From DASSUW01 sp963844405 (GTDB lineage Bacteria > Actinomycetota > Thermoleophilia > Solirubrobacterales > Solirubrobacteraceae), in NCBI GenBank assembly GCA_963844405.1, contig CAWJNZ010000007.1, forward strand, positions 806,001 to 870,000: a stretch of DNA of 64,000 bases, in the 5' to 3' direction. Position 1 is the first letter of the stretch, and every line of letters starts with the position of its first letter. The translations under genes and the position numbers were made by a program. Below the pieces are notes generated by a model. It had not been told where the DNA came from. It saw nothing but the letters and a program-made list of their open reading frames with translations, and did no database searches. Of this stretch, positions 44,091 to 52,697 are shown in pieces.

Positions 44091-44882
44091 CTACACCCGA
44101 TACACGGCGCCTTCGCGCGCGATCTCGATGGGCCCGCCGAAGCTCCGCTCGGCCTCGCGGCGCGCCCAGTCGCCGTCCAGCTCGTCGGAGATGTGGGTCA
44201 GGACGAGCCGCCGCGCGCCCGCCCGGCGGCCGTGCTCGCCCGCCTCCTCGGGGGTCAGGTGACCGCGCGGGCCGTCGCGCTCCGGCCGCGGCAGCGTGGC
44301 CTCGATCAGCAGCAGATCCGTGTCGCGCGCGAACTCGCAGAGGTCGTCGCTGGGCGAGCAGTCGGCGCCGTACGTGAGCCGGCGGTCGCCGTCGGCGACG
44401 GCGATGGCGTGCGTCGGTATGAAGTGCGGCACCGGCTGGAAGCGCAGCTCGAGCTCGCCGACCGAGACGACGCCGGCGGGGTCGTACTCCTCCAGCGCGA
44501 AGCCCTTCTCGATGTGCTCCTCGCTCATGCCGGACGCCGCGCACAGCCGCCGGAACGCCTCGCCGGCGCCGGGCGGGGCGACCAGCCGCGGCCGCGGCGG
44601 GTGCTCGGTCCCCGGCCAGCCGTCGACCGGTACCGGTTGGTGGCGCGGCGCGTAGATCAGCCCGGACGCGAACGGGATGAGGTCGAGGATGTGGTCGGCG
44701 TGCAGGTGCGAGATGACCACGGCGTCGACCTCGACGTAGTCGACGACCGCGCGCAGCTTGCCGAACACTCCGCAGCCGCAGTCGAGCAGCACGCAGGCGC
44801 CGTCGGCGACGACCAGATATCCGCTGCACGCCCCGCCCGCGTCCTGCCAGGCCGGGGACTTCCCCAGCACCCTCAGCTCCAC
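44091..44882 (-). CDS. MBL-fold metallo-hydrolase (RNase Z-like)
   Basis: 263 residues. Metal motif HLHADHILDL (HxHxDH), then the second-metal residues in VPHFIPTHA and YGADCSPSDDLCEFA, with a C-terminal His in LVLTHISDE. It resembles RNase Z/ElaC-like or other cytosolic MBL hydrolases of 250-300 residues; no exosite for tRNA is visible, so the substrate is open. GTG 44882 is the start (MELRVLGKSPAWQ). A tandem repeat of about 42 bases lies directly upstream. Confidence 0.85.
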   Translation of the reverse strand: MELRVLGKSPAWQDAGGACSGYLVVADGACVLLDCGCGVFGKLRAVVDYVEVDAVVISHLHADHILDLIPFASGLIYAPRHQPVPVDGWPGTEHPPRPRLVAPPGAGEAFRRLCAASGMSEEHIEKGFALEEYDPAGVVSVGELELRFQPVPHFIPTHAIAVADGDRRLTYGADCSPSDDLCEFARDTDLLLIEATLPRPERDGPRGHLTPEEAGEHGRRAGARRLVLTHISDELDGDWARREAERSFGGPIEIAREGAVYRV

Positions 44883-44963
44883 ACGCGGGAGCCTAGATGG
44901 TTCGGGCGCTGAGCCGGTTCACACACGCGGGAGCCGAAATGGTTCGGGGCTGAGCCGGTTCAC
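44881..44963. repeat. Two tandem copies of a 41/42-base repeat
   Basis: Copy 1 44881-44922 and copy 2 44923-44963: ACACGCGGGAGCC, then ATGGTTCGGG, then GCTGAGCCGGTTCAC, with three differences (two substitutions, one missing base). It starts at the second base of the MBL start codon and fills the space up to about 100 bases before the divergent membrane protein gene. Confidence 0.75.
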
Positions 44964-45067
44964 ACCGTTGGGGTCCTCCCAGAACGGCGCGGCGACCGTA
45001 CGGTCGGACACCTCGGTACACGGACGGCCGGCACGGCGGAGCGGGCCGGAGACCGGAGGTCTCGCCC

Positions 45068-46921
45068 ATGCGGTCCCGCCGCGTCGCGCACGGCTGCGAC
45101 GTGCTCCTCGACGTGCTCGTGCTCGCCTTCGCCGGCTGGACGCTCGTCTACGGCGCGTGCCTGCTCCTGCGGGTGCCGGCGGATTGGGCGACGGCGGCGG
45201 GAGCGGCGGTGGGGCTCGCGTGCCTGGCCCTCGGGCGGACCGCGCCCCGGCCCGGCGATGCGCAACCGGCGCCAGGCCCGCCACGCGCGGGGCTCGTCGT
45301 CGCGGCGCTCTTCGCCGCGACGCTCGCCGCCGCCGGCGCCCCGTGGCCGGCGGTCTGGCTGCTGTGGATCGTGGTCGCGGCGGCGGCGACCTTCCCGGCG
45401 CCGGACAGGTCACCCACGGCGCCGACCACCGGCGGCGCCGCCGCGGCGTGCGCCTGGGCCGCCGCGCTGGCGCTGCTCTCGCTCTTCGTCGTGCGGCCCA
45501 ACCCGGACGACACCCAGTACGTGCGGACGGCGACCTGGGTGGCCGAGCGCGGCACGTTCCCGGTGCGCGACATCGTCTACTCGGACCAGCGCTACGAGGC
45601 GCTGTTCTTCCCGCCGTGGACGTCGATCGAGGCGCTGCACGGCTGCGTCGCCCGCCTGCTCGCCGTCGACGCCGCGGCCGTCGTCTATCTCGCGGCGCCC
45701 CCGCTGGGCGCCGCCGTCGCCGTCGGGGCGCTGTGGCGGCTGCTCCGCGCCTGGCAGGTCCGCTCGCCCGCCCTCGCCCTCTCGACGGCCCTCGTCGTCC
45801 TGCTCGTCGCCGCCTTCGACGTCGAGCAGCGGACGCCCGGACGCTTCTTCGTCGACCGCCTGTGGCAGGGCAAGGCCGTCTTCGTCGCGGCGCTCGTGCC
45901 GCTCGTGTTCGCGCTCCTGCACGAGTACGCCGAGCGCCCGACGCGGCGCGGCCTCGCCCTGCTCGCCGCGGCCGGCGTCGCCGGTGTGGGGCTGACGACG
46001 ACCGCGATCTTCGTCCTCCCGATCGTGGCGGCGGGCGCGCTGCTCGCGCGGATCCCGCGCGCGGCGGCCGCGCTCGCGGCGTACCCGCTGCTGGCGGGAG
46101 GCGTGACGCTGGTGCTCGGCGCCCGCAACCCCGACGTCAGCCAGGTCCGCCATCTCGCGGCGGGAGACCTCGCGCGCGAGTCGCTCGGCTCCGGCGCGCT
46201 CGCCTTCGTCGCCGTGGCCGCGATCCTGCTCGGGCCGGCGACCGTGCGCCGCGGGCGGATCGTCGCCGGCGTCGCGCTCGTCGCCGCGCTGCTGCTCGCG
46301 CCCGGCGCCCCGCGCCTCCTGCAGGCCATGACCGGCCTCGGGGAGGTGCTGTGGCGGGTGCTGTGGGCCGTGCCGGCCGCCGCCCTGGCCGGGGCCGCCG
46401 TCGCGAGCCGCGGCCGGCTGGCGGCCGCCGCGGTGTGCGGCGGGCTGCTGGCCTGGGCGGCGCTCACCGGGCCGCCGGACGACGTCCGCCTCGCCTCCTC
46501 GCCCGCGTGGAAGCGCCCGCCGCTCGACCTCGCCGACGCCCGCACGATCCTCGCCCACGCCCGGCCCGGCGACCTCGTGCTCGCACGCCAGAGCATGAGC
46601 CAGACCCTGCTGGCGATCTCGACGCGGGTCACGACGGTGAACCCGCGCGACTTCTACACGCTCGCCCTGGGGCGCGCCGAGGAGGGCGTGCGGGCGCGGA
46701 CGCGCCTCAGGCTCCAGGGGCTCGCGCAGCCCGAGCGATCCGAGGCCCACGGCCGCTCCGCCCACCGCGACCGCGCGTTCGTGAGGCGAGCGCTCCGCGT
46801 GCTCGGCGTCGACATCGTGTGCATCGGTCGCGGCCGCCGAGCGACGAGGCTGTTCCTCGCCGCGGCCGGCTACGACGTGCGCCTGCGGACGCGCCACCTG
46901 GTGTGCCGGGCGCGCCGCTAG
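45068..46921 (+). CDS. Polytopic membrane protein of unknown function (GT-C-like)
   Basis: 617 residues with about twelve hydrophobic helices. The loop NPDDTQYVRTATWVAERGTF and then VRDIVYSDQRYEALFFPPWT after the third or fourth helix resembles the first periplasmic loop of GT-C glycosyltransferases, with acidic residues (DD) where those enzymes hold their catalytic carboxylates. A hydrophilic C-terminal domain follows (DLADARTILAHARPGDLVLA; ALRVLGVDIVCIGRGRRATR). A role in transferring lipid-linked sugar to wall or protein is plausible but not shown. It starts at ATG 45068. Confidence 0.7.
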   Translation: MRSRRVAHGCDVLLDVLVLAFAGWTLVYGACLLLRVPADWATAAGAAVGLACLALGRTAPRPGDAQPAPGPPRAGLVVAALFAATLAAAGAPWPAVWLLWIVVAAAATFPAPDRSPTAPTTGGAAAACAWAAALALLSLFVVRPNPDDTQYVRTATWVAERGTFPVRDIVYSDQRYEALFFPPWTSIEALHGCVARLLAVDAAAVVYLAAPPLGAAVAVGALWRLLRAWQVRSPALALSTALVVLLVAAFDVEQRTPGRFFVDRLWQGKAVFVAALVPLVFALLHEYAERPTRRGLALLAAAGVAGVGLTTTAIFVLPIVAAGALLARIPRAAAALAAYPLLAGGVTLVLGARNPDVSQVRHLAAGDLARESLGSGALAFVAVAAILLGPATVRRGRIVAGVALVAALLLAPGAPRLLQAMTGLGEVLWRVLWAVPAAALAGAAVASRGRLAAAAVCGGLLAWAALTGPPDDVRLASSPAWKRPPLDLADARTILAHARPGDLVLARQSMSQTLLAISTRVTTVNPRDFYTLALGRAEEGVRARTRLRLQGLAQPERSEAHGRSAHRDRAFVRRALRVLGVDIVCIGRGRRATRLFLAAAGYDVRLRTRHLVCRARR

Positions 46922-47145
46922 GCGTGGAGCGCCGCCTGCTCCTGCGCGGTCGGGAACTGCCAGGCGGCCTGGCGGCGGCGCTCCTGGCGGAACACGAAGT
47001 GCATCTGGCGCGGCGGGCGGAGCCCCTCCGGCGTGTCCGGGCGGAACGTGGCACAGGGCTGGTCGAGCGCGAGCGCGCACAGCCCGTTCTTGCCGAAGAA
47101 GCAGTCGTCGCAGGTCACCTTGCGACCCTTGCTGCGTGAGTCCAC
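46918..47145 (-). CDS. Small cysteine-rich protein, hypothetical
   Basis: 75 residues. The conserved core is TCDDCFFGKNGLCALALDQP then CATFRPDTPEG, a Cx2C..C..C cluster that could bind zinc or an iron-sulfur centre; I recognise it as a recurrent actinobacterial hypothetical. GTG 47145 is preferred because AAGGAAGG lies just upstream; an in-frame GTG at 47163 lacks a ribosome site. The last four bases overlap the convergent membrane protein gene. Function unknown. Confidence 0.65.
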   Translation of the reverse strand: MDSRSKGRKVTCDDCFFGKNGLCALALDQPCATFRPDTPEGLRPPRQMHFVFRQERRRQAAWQFPTAQEQAALHA

Positions 47146-47354
47146 CCGAGGCCCTTCCTTCACCGAACCGTCACAGAACGGTCACAGCAAAGCACTCCGG
47201 CAGCGGGCCGCAACCGCGATCCCCGCAAAACGCACGGACTTCGTGTCTATGCCGCAAATACCCTCCAAAGCGATGAAAAAGTCGTTGTCTGCGAACACGC
47301 CGATCCCGCTCTCACGGCGTTTTTCGTGGCGCCGCTGCGGGGAGCGAGTGACGG
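47146..47354. other. Intergenic region between divergent genes, less GC-rich
   Basis: About 200 bases with a notably lower GC content (for example AAAGCGATGAAAAAGTCG at 47268-47285), as expected for promoters of the Cys-rich gene and the SDR gene. Two near-repeats CCGTCACAG and CGGTCACAG occur at 47168-47188. No gene seen. Confidence 0.4.
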
Positions 47355-48278
47355 ATGCGGGTCCTCGTCACGGGAGTCTCGGGCTATGTCGGCTCCGCGC
47401 TGGTGCCGCGGCTGCTCGCCGCCGGGCACGACGTGCGCGGCTTCGCGCGCTCGCGCGAGCGGGTGGCGGCAGCCGGTATCCAGCTCGACGACGTCGTGCT
47501 CGGCGACGCGATCAGCGGCGCCGGCCTGGGCCGCGCGCTCGACGGCGTCGACGCCGCCTACTACCTGATCCACTCGATGGAGGGCCCGAACGGCGCGTTC
47601 CCGGACGCCGAGCGGCGCTCCGCCGCCCGCTTCGCCACCGCCGCGCGCGCGGCGGGGGTCAAGCGCGTCGTCTACCTCGGCGGGCTCGTGCCGCAGCAGG
47701 GGGTCGCCTCGCGCCACCTCGCCTCGCGGCTGGCCGTCGAGCGCGCGCTGCTGGAGGCGGCCGACGAGCCGATCGCCCTGCGCGCCTCGATCGTCATCGG
47801 CGCCCGCTCGCGCTCCTTCCGCTTCCTCGTCCGCCTGATCGAGCGCCTGCCCGTGCTCGCCCTCCCGGCGTGGCGCACGAACCGCACGCAGCCGATCGAC
47901 GGCCGCGACGTGCTCGAGTTCCTCGTGCGCGCCGCCGACGCCCCCGCCGCGCTCGCCGGCCGCTCGTGGGACATCGGCGGCCCGGAGGCGATGACCTACC
48001 AGGAGCTGATCGCCCGCATCGGCGACCACATGCTGCTCGACCGCCCCGCGATCCCGCTCAACTTCTCGCTCACGCCGGTGGCGAGCGTCGTCGCCGCGGC
48101 GGTCGCCGAGGAGGACCCCGGCTTCATCACCCCGCTCATGGAGTCGCTCGCGTCGGACCTCCTGCCGCGCCAGGACGACGCGGCGCAGGCCTTCGGCGTT
48201 AGGTTGCACTCGTTCGACGCAGCCGTCGAGCGCGCCCTGCGCGAGTGGGAGACGACCGAGGAGGTAGCCGCGAAGTGA
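47355..48278 (+). CDS. NAD(P)-binding atypical SDR (NmrA/UDP-sugar epimerase-like) protein
   Basis: 307 residues. The Rossmann motif TGVSGYVGSALVPRLLAAGH lies at the start; VKRVVYLGGLVP and RASIVIGARSRSFRFL follow, as in atypical short-chain dehydrogenases without the YxxxK pair. The family includes NmrA-like redox sensors and quinone-binding reductases. ATG 47355 follows a GGAGCGAG site. Its stop overlaps the SRPBCC start (GTGA), so the two are one transcript. The SRPBCC partner suggests that a lipid-like or aromatic ligand is handled. Confidence 0.87.
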   Translation: MRVLVTGVSGYVGSALVPRLLAAGHDVRGFARSRERVAAAGIQLDDVVLGDAISGAGLGRALDGVDAAYYLIHSMEGPNGAFPDAERRSAARFATAARAAGVKRVVYLGGLVPQQGVASRHLASRLAVERALLEAADEPIALRASIVIGARSRSFRFLVRLIERLPVLALPAWRTNRTQPIDGRDVLEFLVRAADAPAALAGRSWDIGGPEAMTYQELIARIGDHMLLDRPAIPLNFSLTPVASVVAAAVAEEDPGFITPLMESLASDLLPRQDDAAQAFGVRLHSFDAAVERALREWETTEEVAAK

Positions 48279-48721
48279 CGCTGGTCAGGGCGACGATCGA
48301 CATCGACGCGCCGCGCGAGAAGGTCTACGACTACGTGCTGGACCCCGGGCACCTGGACGACTGGGTGACGATCCACCGCCGGATCAACTCGCGCGACGCC
48401 GGGCCGCCGCGCGAGGGCTACGAGATGGACCAGACCCTGTGCCTGCGCGGCGCCAACTTCAAGGTCCACTGGACGCTGACCGAGGCCGACCGGCCCGACC
48501 GTGCGACCTGGGAGGGCCGCGGGCCCGCGCACTCGCACGCCCGCACCGCGTACGCCCTGCAGGATCTCGACGGCCGCGGGACGCGCTTCGCGTACGAGAA
48601 CGAGTTCAAGGCCCCGGGCGGCTTCCTCGGCGCCGCCGCCAGCCGGATGATCATCGGCGGCGTGCCCGAGCGCGAGGCGCACCGCTCGCTCGAGAAGCTC
48701 AAAGAGCTGCTGGAGGAGTGA
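48275..48721 (+). CDS. SRPBCC (START-like) family protein
   Basis: 148 residues of the SRPBCC/polyketide-cyclase fold: TLVRATIDIDAPREKVYDYV, LDDWVTIHRRINSRDAG, WEGRGPAHSHARTAYALQDL, and the long C-terminal helix SRMIIGGVPEREAHRSLEKL. The fold makes a deep hydrophobic pocket for lipids or aromatics. The GTG start at 48275 overlaps the SDR stop by four bases and has GAGGAGG upstream. Confidence 0.88.
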   Translation: MTLVRATIDIDAPREKVYDYVLDPGHLDDWVTIHRRINSRDAGPPREGYEMDQTLCLRGANFKVHWTLTEADRPDRATWEGRGPAHSHARTAYALQDLDGRGTRFAYENEFKAPGGFLGAAASRMIIGGVPEREAHRSLEKLKELLEE

Positions 48722-48786
48722 CCCGCGGCCTGCGGTGAAATCGTTCTTGCAGGCGCGGTCGGGCAAAGCCACTTTCACTGGTAAGT

Positions 48787-48799
48787 TGTGACGGTCACA
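48787..48799. promoter_or_regulatory. Perfect palindrome TGTGAC-G-GTCACA
   Basis: It lies 28 bases upstream of the GTG start of the DNA-binding protein gene, inside its probable promoter. The spacing between TGTGA and TCACA is three bases, not the six expected for CRP-type sites. A candidate autoregulatory operator. Confidence 0.45.
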
Positions 48800-48826
48800 T
48801 TGACCTACCAGATCTGAGGCGACGCG

Positions 48827-49216
48827 GTGGCTGACTTCCTCGACGAGAAGCGCAAGGAGATCCAGGCCCGGCTCAAGGAGCTGCGGCCGCTGGTGGACGA
48901 GTTCCACCGCCTCGAAGCCGCCGAGCGCGCGCTGTCCGGCGTGGAGGCCAAGCCCGCCGCCGCCTCACCGGCGCCCACGCGCCGCCGGCGCTCGGCCGGA
49001 TCCTCGTCGAACGGCCGCCGCGGCCGCCCGCGCGGCTCCGGCACGCGCGCCGCGCAGGCGCTGCAGCTGGTGGAGGCGAACCCCGGCATCACCATCCCCG
49101 CGCTGGCCGAGGCCATGGGGATCAAGCAGAACTACCTCTACCGCGTGATGCCGGGGCTGGCCGAGGAGGGCAAGGTCACCAAGTCGGGCCGCGGATGGCA
49201 CCTGCGCGCGTCGTGA
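48827..49216 (+). CDS. DNA-binding protein: coiled coil, AT-hook-like linker and winged helix
   Basis: 129 residues. Residues 1-40 are a charged coiled coil (FLDEKRKEIQARLKELRPLV), 55-75 a basic linker with an AT-hook-like core (GRRGRPRGSG), and 75-129 a winged helix (LQLVEANPGITIPALAEAMG, then KQNYLYRVMPGLAEEGKVTK). The order suggests a dimeric or nucleoid-type transcription factor. The GTG start at 48827 is backed by GAGGCGACG. The palindrome at 48787-48799 could be its own site. Confidence 0.75.
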   Translation: MADFLDEKRKEIQARLKELRPLVDEFHRLEAAERALSGVEAKPAAASPAPTRRRRSAGSSSNGRRGRPRGSGTRAAQALQLVEANPGITIPALAEAMGIKQNYLYRVMPGLAEEGKVTKSGRGWHLRAS

Positions 49217-49254
49217 AACAGTAAAAAGAGTGAATCGCACTCGGCTTGTGAGTG

Positions 49255-49440
49255 CTATGCCGGCCGGGCGCTCGTCCTGAGGGTGGGAGCGCCGGGCCGG
49301 CCGAGCAGGTAACCCTGGCCGAACTCGGCTCCGACCTGCCGGAGCGCGGCAAGCTGCTCGGGAGTCTCGATGCCCTCCGCGATCACCTGGAGGTCGAGCG
49401 TGCGCGCCAGGTCGACGATCGTAGCCCGGTGGGGGCTGGG
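49255..49440 (-). pseudogene. EAL-domain C-terminal remnant
   Basis: About 60 codons reading ATIVDLARTLDLQVIAEGIE, then TPEQLAALRQVGAEFGQGYL and a stop TAG at 49255. This is the end of a c-di-GMP phosphodiesterase EAL domain (AEGIE, QGYLLGRP) without its catalytic N-terminal part. It is cut off where the mdh stop begins (49443). No start codon or ribosome site is evident, so it is a truncated relic. Confidence 0.75.
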
Positions 49441-49442
49441 GC

Positions 49443-50429
49443 TCAGACGAGCCCCAGCCCCTTCACCGCGTCGCGCTCTTCCTTCAGCTCGTTCACGGTC
49501 CGCTCGATCCGCTCGCGCGAGAAGTCGGGCACGTCGAGGCCCTCGACGATCTCCCACTCGCCGTCGCGGGTGCGGCACGGGAACGAGGAGATGATCCCCT
49601 CCTCCACCCCGTAGGCGCCCGGCGACGGCACAGCCATCGAGACCCAGTCGTCGCCGTCGGTGCCGCCGACCCAGTCGCGCACGTGGTCGATCGCCGCGTT
49701 GGCGGCCGAGGCGGCCGAGGACGCGCCGCGCGCGTCGATGATCTCGGCGCCGCGCTTGCCCACGCGCGGGATGAACTCGTCCGCCACCCAGCCCTCGTCG
49801 CCGACCGCGTCCCACGCCCGCTCGCCGCGCACCTTCGCGTTGAACAGGTCGGGATACATGGTGGGCGAGTGGTTGCCCCACACCGCCATATGGGTGATCT
49901 CGGACACGGCGGCGCCGGTCTTCTCGGCCAGCTGGGCCACCGCCCGGTTGTGATCGAGCCGCGTCATGGCGGTGAACCGCTCGCGCGGCACGCCGTCGGC
50001 TCCTCTCATGGCGATCAACGCGTTGGTGTTGGCCGGGTTGCCGACCACCAGCACCTTCACGTCGTCGGCCGCGTGCGACGCGATCGCCTGGCCCTGCGGC
50101 TTGAAGATGCCGCCGTTGGCCTCCAGCAGGTCGGCGCGCTCCATGCCCTTGGTGCGCGGGCGGGCGCCGACCAGCAGCGCGACGTTGGTGCCGTCGAAGG
50201 CCTGCGCGGGGTCGTCGGTCACGTCGATGCCCGCCAGCAGCGGGAAGGCGCAGTCGAAGAGCTCGAGCGCGGTGCCCTCGGCGGCCTTGACAGCGTCGGG
50301 GATCTCCAGCAGCTTGAGGCGGACCGGCGTGTCCGGCCCGAGCATCTGACCCGCGGCGATCCTGAACAGGAGCGCATAGCCGATCTGACCCGCCGCGCCT
50401 GTCACTGTGACATTGACTGATGAAGCCAT
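49443..50429 (-). CDS. mdh: Malate dehydrogenase
   Basis: 328 residues, the NAD-dependent cytosolic type of actinobacteria. Rossmann motif VTVTGAAGQIGYALLFRIAA, KLLEIPDA, GARPRTKGMERADLL, VGNPANTNALIA, TRLDHNRAVAQLA (the catalytic Asp-His region) and WGNHSPTMYPDL with the active-site His. It converts malate to oxaloacetate in the TCA cycle. ATG 50429 lies one base after the stop of the isocitrate dehydrogenase gene, so the two form one operon. Confidence 0.96.
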   Translation of the reverse strand: MASSVNVTVTGAAGQIGYALLFRIAAGQMLGPDTPVRLKLLEIPDAVKAAEGTALELFDCAFPLLAGIDVTDDPAQAFDGTNVALLVGARPRTKGMERADLLEANGGIFKPQGQAIASHAADDVKVLVVGNPANTNALIAMRGADGVPRERFTAMTRLDHNRAVAQLAEKTGAAVSEITHMAVWGNHSPTMYPDLFNAKVRGERAWDAVGDEGWVADEFIPRVGKRGAEIIDARGASSAASAANAAIDHVRDWVGGTDGDDWVSMAVPSPGAYGVEEGIISSFPCRTRDGEWEIVEGLDVPDFSRERIERTVNELKEERDAVKGLGLV

Positions 50430-51512
50430 CTAACTGTTCATCTCCTCGATCACGGCGTCGGCGAACTCTGACGTTCCGACGGCCGTCGGGTCGTCACGCG
50501 AGGGCTTGAGGTCGTACGTGACCTTCTCCCCCTTCTCGATCACCGCGGCGATCGCGGCCTCGAGCCGGTCGCCCGCCTCGCGCTCGCCGAGGTGACGGAG
50601 CATGAGCACGCCCGACAGCATGAGCGCCGTCGGGTTCACCTTGTTCTGCCCCTTGTACTTGGGGGCCGAACCGTGGGTCGCCTCGAACATCGCCGCCTCG
50701 GTGCCGATGTTGCCGCCCGGCGCCAGGCCCAGCCCGCCGATCATGCCCGCCCCGAGGTCGGACACGATGTCGCCGTAGAGGTTGGGGAGCACGATCACGT
50801 CGTACTCCTCGGGCCGCGACACCAGCTGGTTGCACAGGTTGTCGATGATCCGGTCCTCGAACTCGACGTCGTCGTAGTCCTCGGCCACCTGGCGGGCGAC
50901 CTCGAGGAAGAGCCCGTCGGAGAACTTCATGATGTTGGCCTTGTGGGCGGCCGTCACCTTGCGGCGGCCGTTCTCGCGCGCGTAGTCGAACGCCGCGCGC
51001 ACGATCCGCTCCGAGCCGAAGACCGAGATCGGCTTGACCGAGATGCCGGAGTGGTCGCGAATCTTCGAGCCGTCGAGCTCGGCGATGAACTCGCGCAGGC
51101 GCTCGGCCTCCTCGCTGTCCTTCTCGAACTCGATGCCGGCGTAGAGGTCCTCGGTGTTCTCGCGCACGATCACGATGTCGGTCTCCGGGAACCGCGTGCG
51201 CACGCCCTTGTAGGCCTTGCAGGGCCGGATGCAGGCGTAGAGGTCGAGCTCCTTGCGCAGCAGCACGTTGACCGAGCGGAAGCCGGAGCCGACGGGCGTC
51301 GTCGTCGGGCCTTTGATGCCGACCTGGTTGCGCTTGATCGACTCGAGCGTCCGGTCGGGGAAGGGGTTGCCCTCGTCGTGGTAGACGTCCTCGCCGGCGG
51401 GGTGCTCGTCCCAGTTGAACTCGACGCCGGTCGCCTCCAGGACCCGGCGGGTGGCCTCGGCCAGCTCAGGGCCGGTCCCGTCACCGGGGATGAATGTCAC
51501 GTCGTAAGCCAT
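50430..51512 (-). CDS. icd: NAD(P)-dependent isocitrate dehydrogenase (decarboxylating, IDH/IPMDH family)
   Basis: 360 residues. IPGDGTGPELAEATRRVLEA at the start, KGPTTTPVGSGFRSVNVLLR (isocitrate-binding region), IVRENTEDLYAGIEFE, HKANIMKFSDGLF, the metal Asp in LPNLYGDIVSDLGAGMIGGL and THGSAPKYKGQNKVNPTAL. The residues after APKY suggest an NAD-type homodimeric enzyme of the tartrate/isocitrate class, but homoisocitrate or 3-isopropylmalate activity cannot be fully ruled out. The mdh partner favours isocitrate. The ATG is at 51512. Confidence 0.88.
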   Translation of the reverse strand: MAYDVTFIPGDGTGPELAEATRRVLEATGVEFNWDEHPAGEDVYHDEGNPFPDRTLESIKRNQVGIKGPTTTPVGSGFRSVNVLLRKELDLYACIRPCKAYKGVRTRFPETDIVIVRENTEDLYAGIEFEKDSEEAERLREFIAELDGSKIRDHSGISVKPISVFGSERIVRAAFDYARENGRRKVTAAHKANIMKFSDGLFLEVARQVAEDYDDVEFEDRIIDNLCNQLVSRPEEYDVIVLPNLYGDIVSDLGAGMIGGLGLAPGGNIGTEAAMFEATHGSAPKYKGQNKVNPTALMLSGVLMLRHLGEREAGDRLEAAIAAVIEKGEKVTYDLKPSRDDPTAVGTSEFADAVIEEMNS

Positions 51513-51542
51513 CCCATCAGGCTATGCCACCATTGATGCCAA

Positions 51543-52697
51543 GTGCTCGGTGGCTCCTCCATCCGCCTGGCGACGATCTTCGGCGTCCGCGTCGGGGTCA
51601 ACGTCTCCTGGTTCCTGGTCCTCTTCCTCGCGATCTTCTGGCTCCAGGGGCGATTTGGCGAGGAGCTGGGCGACGACCAGCAGGGCTTCATCGTGGCCGT
51701 TCTGACCGCGTTCGGCTTCTTCGGCTCGATCCTGCTGCACGAGCTCGGGCACGCCCTCGCGGCGCGTCGCGAGGGGATCGAGGTGGCCGGCATCGACCTC
51801 TTCTTCTTCGGCGGGGTCATGAAGATGAGCCGCGACACCTCGACCCCCGGGCAGGAGTTCCGGGTGGCCGTCGCCGGGCCGCTGGTGACGCTGCTGATCG
51901 TGATCGTCGGCGCGCTCGCCGCGATGGCGCTGCTGGGCGCCGACGGGTTCTGGGACGCCGCCCGGCTCGACCCGTCGGAGGTGCCGGGGGCGTTCGAGCT
52001 GTGGCTGACGTTCATGGTCAGCGCCAACGTCCTGCTGCTGCTCTTCAACCTCGTCCCCGCCTTCCCGCTCGACGGCGGGCGCATCGCCCGCGCCGCCGCC
52101 TGGAAGGTCACCGGCGACCGCGGCAAGGCCACGCGCCTGTCCGCCTACCTCGGCCAGGCCTTCGCCGCCCTGCTGATCGGCTACGGCCTCTACGTGCTGG
52201 TGGCTTTCGATGACTCGGTCGGCGGCCTGTGGGCGATCGTGCTCGGCTACCTGCTCGGCTCGTCGGCCCGCGCCGCGATCGCGCACTCGGCCTTCACCGA
52301 GCGGCTGCGCGGCGTCACGGTGGCCGACATCATGGACTCGGAGCCGGTGGTCATCCCGGCCGACCTCCCCGCCACGCGCGCCTGGGAGGACTACTTCCTG
52401 CGCTACCAGGGCTGGCCGTGGTTCGCGATCGTCGAGCCCGACGGCCGCTATGCCGGCCTGGCCCACCGCGCCGCCGTCGAGCACGCGGCGTATCACGAGG
52501 ACGTGCCGGTGCGCGACATCGCCGCAGGCCGCGACGACCGCGTGCGCGACGACGCGCCGCTCGAGGCGCTGATCGGCTCTGAGCCGCTGCGGCGCGTCGG
52601 GGCGCTGATGGCGGTCGACGCCGACGGCCGCCTGCGCGGCGTCGTCACCGTCGAGCAGGTCACCCGCGCGCTGCAGACGCGGCTGCGTCCGGCGTAG
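51543..52697 (+). CDS. Site-2 protease family protein with CBS domains (Rip3/SpoIVFB-like)
   Basis: 384 residues. An intramembrane metalloprotease: helix with HELGHALAARREG (HExxH) near residue 60, NLVPAFPLDGGRIARAAAW (third zinc ligand, NPxDG-type) near 170, and several more helices. The C-terminal part has two CBS modules (VADIMDSEPVVIPADLPATR; VPVRDIAAGRDDRVRDDAPL), which usually bind adenine nucleotides. Rip3/SpoIVFB homologues cut anti-sigma factors or pro-sigma factors in the membrane. GTG 51543 is divergent from icd with 30 bases between starts. Its last 38 bases overlap the convergent TIR-WD40 gene. Confidence 0.9.
   Translation: MLGGSSIRLATIFGVRVGVNVSWFLVLFLAIFWLQGRFGEELGDDQQGFIVAVLTAFGFFGSILLHELGHALAARREGIEVAGIDLFFFGGVMKMSRDTSTPGQEFRVAVAGPLVTLLIVIVGALAAMALLGADGFWDAARLDPSEVPGAFELWLTFMVSANVLLLLFNLVPAFPLDGGRIARAAAWKVTGDRGKATRLSAYLGQAFAALLIGYGLYVLVAFDDSVGGLWAIVLGYLLGSSARAAIAHSAFTERLRGVTVADIMDSEPVVIPADLPATRAWEDYFLRYQGWPWFAIVEPDGRYAGLAHRAAVEHAAYHEDVPVRDIAAGRDDRVRDDAPLEALIGSEPLRRVGALMAVDADGRLRGVVTVEQVTRALQTRLRPA

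Noticed and set aside
48787..48799. CRP/cAMP site at TGTGAC-G-GTCACA
   Set aside because: The half-site spacing is three bases rather than six.
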